DNA of 8,233 nt from JADFNO01 sp965369945 (GTDB taxonomy: Bacteria > Planctomycetota > Phycisphaerae > Phycisphaerales > SM1A02): the NCBI GenBank assembly GCA_965369945.1, contig CBDUST010000206.1, forward strand, positions 1 to 8,233. Reading direction: 5' to 3'. Under the pieces are notes generated by a model. The model did no database searches. It worked only from the letters and a program-made list of their open reading frames with translations, and was not told the DNA's origin. The stretch's first letter is position 1; every line of letters begins with the position of its first letter. Shown one piece after another: positions 4,809 to 8,233 of the stretch. The translations under genes were made by a program, and so were the position numbers.

Positions 4809-6209
4809 ATGCGACATCGAATCACGCCACTTTTTGCCGTTTCAGCAATGGTCCTGAGCGCCGCCCCGGTGCAGGCCGACCTCGGCGATCAATTTGCCAA
4901 ACTCCTGGCCGACGACGGCGAATTCGACGACCGGTTCGGCTGGTCCGTCGCGAGCAGCGGCGCCACCGCCATCGTCGGGGCCATCGGCGACGACGACAAC
5001 GGTTTTCAATCCGGCTCCGCCTACCTCTTCGGCACCATCACGGGCGTCCAGATCGCCAAGCTTCTGGCCGATGACGGCGCGGCGAGCGACTTCTTCGGCA
5101 TCTCCGTCGGGATCGACGGCACAACCGCCATCGTCGGGACCAGTACCTGGGTAGGCTCGGCCTACCTCTTTGACACTAACACGGGTCAGCAGCTCTTCAA
5201 GCTCCTGCCCGACGACGACCAAGTCCTCTTCTTCGGAGGCTCCGTCGCGATCAGCGGCGCCACCGCCATCGTCGGGGCCATCGGCGGCAACGACAACGGC
5301 CAAGAATCCGGCTCCGCCTACCTCTTCGACACCACCACGGGTCAGCAACTCTTCAAGCTCCTGCCCGATGACGGCGCGGAGGTCGACCAGTTCGGCGGCT
5401 CCGTCGCGATCAGCGGCACGACCGCCATCGTCGGGGCAGCAAACGACGACGACGCCTGTCCGGGGGATGTGAACTGTAACTCTGGTTCCGCTTACCTCTT
5501 CGACACCACCACGGGCCAGCAGATTGCCAAGCTCGTGGCGGACGACGGTGCCGCGGACGACCGCTTCGGCTTCTCCGTCGCGATCAGCGGCACCCCCGGA
5601 AAGGAAATCGCCATTGTCGGAGCTGTCGGGGATGATGACAACGGCAACTTCTCTGGCTCGGCCTATCTATTCGATATCTCTGACCCCACGAATCCCAGGC
5701 AGATCGCCAAGCTCCTCGCCAACGATGGCGCGGCGCAGGACATCTTCGGCCACTCCGTCGCGATCAGCGGGGAGACCGTCATAGTCGGAGCATTCGGAGA
5801 CGATGACAACGGCATCCGGTCGGGCTCCGCCTACCTCTTCGACACCACCACGGGCGATCAGATCGTCAAGCTCCTTCCTGACGACGGTGCGGCGTCCGAC
5901 GAGTTCGGCCGATCCGTTGCGATCAGCGGCTCCCCTGGCGAAGAAGTCGCCATCGCTGGGGCCTATTTCGACAACGAGAACGGCGGCGCTTCCGGCTCGG
6001 CATACCTCTTTGATGCTGGTGCCCCCGGGAACTGCCCGTGGGATGTCAATAGCGATGGCGTCGTGAACCACCACGATATCGTCGAAGTAGTTCACAACTT
6101 GGGAATGTGCGATGACCCGGACAACTGCCCGTGGGATGTAAACGGCGACGGTATTGTCAACGGCAGGGACGTGGCAGCGGTGGCGACGCACTTTGGATTA
6201 TGCCCCTGA
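4809..6209 (+). CDS. Secreted seven-repeat FG-GAP-type propeller protein with dockerin-like C-terminus
   Basis: Codes for 466 residues. AGGAGG (4798-4803) is 5 nt before ATG 4809. A signal peptide covers about 1-23 (cleavage likely after VQA). Seven repeats begin near residues 29, 82, 129, 181, 239, 299 and 352. Each runs as a (I/L)xKLLxDDG strand, an FGxSVAISG turn, a TAIVGA strand, an acidic GDDDNG loop and SGSAYLFD. This is the FG-GAP-2 pattern, and seven copies suit a closed seven-bladed beta-propeller with Ca-binding loops. Repeat 2 has lost its DDDNG loop, and repeat 4 carries a CPGDVNC insert (217-223). Residues 409-466 hold two Ca-loop motifs, CPWDVNSDGVVNHHD (409-423) and CPWDVNGDGIVNGRD (440-454), closed by Cys at 434 and 465. 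This is the dockerin-like tail common in planctomycete secreted proteins. It probably acts outside the cell or on its surface. No catalytic residues are recognised. Confidence 0.9.
   Translation: MRHRITPLFAVSAMVLSAAPVQADLGDQFAKLLADDGEFDDRFGWSVASSGATAIVGAIGDDDNGFQSGSAYLFGTITGVQIAKLLADDGAASDFFGISVGIDGTTAIVGTSTWVGSAYLFDTNTGQQLFKLLPDDDQVLFFGGSVAISGATAIVGAIGGNDNGQESGSAYLFDTTTGQQLFKLLPDDGAEVDQFGGSVAISGTTAIVGAANDDDACPGDVNCNSGSAYLFDTTTGQQIAKLVADDGAADDRFGFSVAISGTPGKEIAIVGAVGDDDNGNFSGSAYLFDISDPTNPRQIAKLLANDGAAQDIFGHSVAISGETVIVGAFGDDDNGIRSGSAYLFDTTTGDQIVKLLPDDGAASDEFGRSVAISGSPGEEVAIAGAYFDNENGGASGSAYLFDAGAPGNCPWDVNSDGVVNHHDIVEVVHNLGMCDDPDNCPWDVNGDGIVNGRDVAAVATHFGLCP
4893..6014 (+). repeat. Seven tandem propeller repeats conserved at DNA level
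   Basis: Repeat units are 47 to 60 codons long. Some units are nearly identical in DNA: 4944-4989 versus 5241-5286 differ at 1 of 46 bases, and 5181-5212 versus 5337-5368 at 1 of 32. The first pair is 297 bp apart and the second 156 bp apart, both multiples of three. This points to recent duplication or gene conversion between blades. Confidence 0.75.
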
Positions 6210-6217
6210 GAAGAAGG

Positions 6218-6238
6218 CTTGAGGTCTGAGGCGTGAGG
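6218..6238 (+). repeat. Three tandem heptamers of the form nnTGAGG
   Basis: CTTGAGG (6218-6224), TCTGAGG (6225-6231) and CGTGAGG (6232-6238) follow the stop codon of the FG-GAP gene by 8 nt. This is a short degenerate tandem repeat in non-coding DNA, possibly a dispersed intergenic repeat. Confidence 0.55.
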
Positions 6239-6270
6239 ACAAGTGAACTCGGGACGCCTCGCCCGCTGAA

Positions 6271-6297
6271 CCGTTGGGTCAAGCCCAACGGCTAAAC
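6271..6297. repeat. REP-like hairpin followed by GGCTAAAC
   Basis: CCGTTGGG (6271-6278) pairs with CCCAACGG (6284-6291) around TCAAG, followed by CTAAACGCC. There is no T-tract. The form (stem, then GCTAAA) resembles extragenic palindromes of planctomycetes and matches the end of the element at 4659-4696. Confidence 0.5.
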
Positions 6298-6360
6298 GCC
6301 GCTCCAGGCCTCCAACTCGCCCGCCATTCTGGCAGATCACGGGCCCTCGATGACCAATCT

Positions 6361-6370
6361 CGACCGGTCG
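6361..6370. promoter_or_regulatory. 10-bp perfect palindrome CGACCGGTCG upstream of the dnaK promoter
   Basis: Self-complementary decamer centred about 67 bp before the predicted sigma-54 start. It could be an activator or repressor site. Enhancer sites are usually somewhat further upstream and longer, so support is slight. Confidence 0.25.
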
Positions 6371-6406
6371 GATCGGCCCTGGCGCTATCGTAAGAGCGGT
6401 TTTCGC

Positions 6407-6422
6407 TGGCACCACCCTTGCA
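6407..6422 (+). promoter_or_regulatory. Candidate sigma-54 (RpoN) -24/-12 promoter upstream of dnaK
   Basis: TGGCAC (6407-6412), N5, TTGCA (6418-6422) matches the established sigma-54 consensus TGGCAC-N5-TTGCW at every fixed position. The invariant GG (6408-6409) and GC (6420-6421) have the required 10 bases between them. Transcription would begin near 6433, giving a leader of about 67 nt. A sigma-70 alternative overlaps it (TATATC at 6423-6428 as a -10), but its -35 (TTTTCG at 6400-6405) is weak. No activator gene lies in the window. Confidence 0.5.
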
Positions 6423-6499
6423 TATATCCTCTTTACGGCGCGGTGCGAACGCCGCCCAATTGTGACTCTAAAGAACCTCCGTTCGAAGGGGATTGAACT

Positions 6500-8233
6500 A
6501 TGTCAAAGATCATCGGCATCGACCTGGGAACCACCAACTCCGTGGTGGCCGTCATGGAAGGCGCACAGCCCAAAGTGCTTATCAACTCCAGCGGCAACCG
6601 AATCACGCCCTCGGTTGTTGCCTTCACCGACAAGGGCGAGCGTCTCGTAGGCCAGCCCGCCAAGCATCAACAGGTGACGAACCCCAAGAACACCGTTTTT
6701 TCCATCAAACGGTTCATGGGTCGGCGTCACAACGAAGTGCAGGCTGAGGAAAAGCTGGTTCCGTATCAAGTGGTCGGCGGCGCGGACGAACCGGTCAAAG
6801 TTGAGGTTCGCGACAAGGTCTACACCCCACAGGAAATCTCAGCCATGATTCTTCAGGATCTGAAGAAGACGGCGGAAGATTACCTGGGCGAGACCGTCGA
6901 CCGGGCGGTAATTACCGTTCCGGCGTACTTCAACGACTCGCAACGAAGCGCGACCAAGGAAGCGGGCGAGATCGCTGGACTCAAGGTTGAGCGGATCATC
7001 AACGAACCGACCGCAGCGGCCCTGGCGTACGGTTTGGAGAAGAAGAAGAACGCCAAGATCGCGGTGTTCGACTTCGGCGGCGGCACGTTTGATATTTCCA
7101 TCCTCGACCTCGGCGATGGCGTGTTCGAGGTGCTGGCGAGCAACGGCGACGGGCATCTCGGCGGTGATGACCTGGATCAGCGAATCATCGACTTCGTTGC
7201 TGAAGAGTTTCGCAAGCAAAACGGCATCAACCTGCGCGATGATGCAATGGCATTACAACGGCTTAAGGAAGCGGCTGAGAAGGCCAAGTGCGAGCTCAGT
7301 CAGGGGGTCGAGACCACCATCAACCTTCCATTCATTACCGCAGATCAAAGCGGGCCCAAGCACTTGCAGCAGACGTTGAGTCGCGCGAAATTTGAGTCAC
7401 TGTGTGAGGATCTGTTCGATCGTTTGCGCGGGCCCTGCAAGACGGCGCTGACCGATGCCAAGGTCAAGGCAAGTGATATTGACGAGGTGGTGCTGGTCGG
7501 CGGCTCGACGCGAATTCCCATGGTGCAAGAGATCGCCAAGACAATCTTCGAAACCGAGGAACTGGATAAGTCAATCAACCCCGATGAGGTCGTGGCTGTA
7601 GGCGCGGCGATCCAAGGCGGCGTCCTGATGGGCGACGTGAAGGACGTGCTGCTGCTGGATGTCACGCCGCTTTCACTTGGCGTCGAAACGCTTGGCGGCG
7701 TGACGACCGGTCTCATCGAAAAGAACACGACGATCCCCACCTCCAAGAAGGAGGTCTTCTCAACTGCATCGGACAGTCAGACTTCAGTGACGATCCATGT
7801 TCTTCAGGGCGAGCGCGAGTTCGCCAAGGACAACCGGACGCTTGGTCGGTTTGATTTGACGGGCATCGCACCGGCGCAGCGCGGCCTGCCGCAAATTGAA
7901 GTTGAGTTTTCCATCGACGCCAACGGCATCCTCAATGTCTCGGCGACCGACAAAGCGACCGGCCAAAGTCAGTCGATCGAGATCACCGGCTCGACGGGTC
8001 TCTCGACCGAGGAGATCGATCGCATGAAGGCGGAGGCTCTGGAGCATGCCGCTGATGACAAGGCTCGGCGTGAGCTAATTGATATCAAGAATCAGGCTGA
8101 TCAGGTTGTGTATTCGACTAGAAAATCGCTTGAAGAGCACGGTGAGAAACTGACCTCCGAGGTGCGCGGGAATATCGAGTCAGCGATCTCCAACCTCGAA
8201 GACAAGATCAAGGAAGATGACAAGGATGCGATC
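6500..8233 (+). CDS. dnaK: Hsp70 chaperone DnaK (3' end outside window)
   Basis: The first 578 codons are present and the frame is open to the window edge. Bacterial DnaK is usually about 610-650 residues, so roughly the last tenth is missing. AAGGGG (6486-6491) precedes ATG 6500 by 8 nt. It is an ATP-driven cytoplasmic chaperone working with DnaJ and GrpE. The nucleotide-binding domain (about 1-381) shows phosphate loop 1 IDLGTTNS (7-14), the connect region NEPTAAALAYG (168-178) and phosphate loop 2 FDFGGGTFD (190-198). The conserved interdomain linker DVLLLDVTPL (about 382-391) follows, then the beta substrate-binding domain with NRTLGRFDLTGI, and the helical lid from about residue 500 up to the window edge. 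No key residue is missing. No CIRCE (HrcA) operator is visible upstream. A sigma-54-like promoter lies 78 nt before the start codon instead. Confidence 0.97.
   Translation, partial: MSKIIGIDLGTTNSVVAVMEGAQPKVLINSSGNRITPSVVAFTDKGERLVGQPAKHQQVTNPKNTVFSIKRFMGRRHNEVQAEEKLVPYQVVGGADEPVKVEVRDKVYTPQEISAMILQDLKKTAEDYLGETVDRAVITVPAYFNDSQRSATKEAGEIAGLKVERIINEPTAAALAYGLEKKKNAKIAVFDFGGGTFDISILDLGDGVFEVLASNGDGHLGGDDLDQRIIDFVAEEFRKQNGINLRDDAMALQRLKEAAEKAKCELSQGVETTINLPFITADQSGPKHLQQTLSRAKFESLCEDLFDRLRGPCKTALTDAKVKASDIDEVVLVGGSTRIPMVQEIAKTIFETEELDKSINPDEVVAVGAAIQGGVLMGDVKDVLLLDVTPLSLGVETLGGVTTGLIEKNTTIPTSKKEVFSTASDSQTSVTIHVLQGEREFAKDNRTLGRFDLTGIAPAQRGLPQIEVEFSIDANGILNVSATDKATGQSQSIEITGSTGLSTEEIDRMKAEALEHAADDKARRELIDIKNQADQVVYSTRKSLEEHGEKLTSEVRGNIESAISNLEDKIKEDDKDAI

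Noticed and set aside
4842..5348. 168-codon open frame on the minus strand inside the FG-GAP gene
   Set aside because: It is the reverse complement of the propeller repeats (Gly/Asp/Val-rich periodic text). The same repeat sequence opens several frames on both strands.
6271..6291. Intrinsic terminator after the FG-GAP gene
   Set aside because: The stem is good but is followed by CTAAACGCC with no run of T. It fits a REP-like element better.
6210..6499. CIRCE (HrcA) operator or sigma-32-type promoter for dnaK
   Set aside because: I looked for the TTAGCACTC-N9-GAGTGCTAA inverted repeat and for a CTTGAA...CCCCAT-type pair, and found neither.

Overview
The window most resembles a member of the Planctomycetota, probably close to the Phycisphaerae. 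The main clue is the secreted protein at 4809-6209: it is built of FG-GAP-type propeller repeats and ends in a paired, cysteine-flanked dockerin-like tail (CPWDVNxDG...), an architecture I associate with that phylum. The small ECF sigma operon, the lipoprotein and the GspG-like domain on a membrane protein fit the same picture. The DNA is moderately GC-rich. No tRNA, rRNA, CRISPR array, insertion sequence or phage gene is visible. The assignment rests on protein style alone, because no search could be run.

Layout. 1-55 is the tail of an upstream gene, possibly a trypsin-like protease. 75-2035 is a tightly packed operon: an exported STN-like/coiled-coil protein, an ECF-type sigma factor that overlaps it by 32 nt, and a single-pass membrane protein that overlaps the sigma gene by 8 nt and is the likely anti-sigma factor. 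A lipoprotein gene follows on the same strand (2082-2777). It converges with a minus-strand gene (3349-2795) for a small helical protein carrying two QW-like motifs of the alpha/alpha-toroid (terpene cyclase/prenyltransferase) type. A 256-bp divergent spacer rich in dyads and direct repeats separates that gene from 3606-4442, a multi-pass membrane protein with a GspG-like globular domain. A 366-bp non-coding spacer follows, holding a possible terminator, a CACAGAGG triplication, REP-like hairpins and a candidate promoter. Then come the FG-GAP/dockerin gene (4809-6209) and a 290-bp spacer with a heptamer repeat, another REP-like hairpin and a close match to a sigma-54 promoter. The window ends inside dnaK (6500 to the edge, 578 codons present).

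How the genes may work together. The first block looks like a cell-envelope signalling cassette: the sigma factor and its membrane partner are translationally coupled to an exported sensor or structural protein, with an envelope lipoprotein next to them. The middle genes are envelope or helical proteins with no evident pathway link. dnaK is a housekeeping chaperone. No single new system is clearly present. The most unusual signals are the apparent sigma-54 promoter before dnaK, the small QW-motif protein with a dyad-rich promoter region, and the GspG-like domain attached to a polytopic membrane protein.
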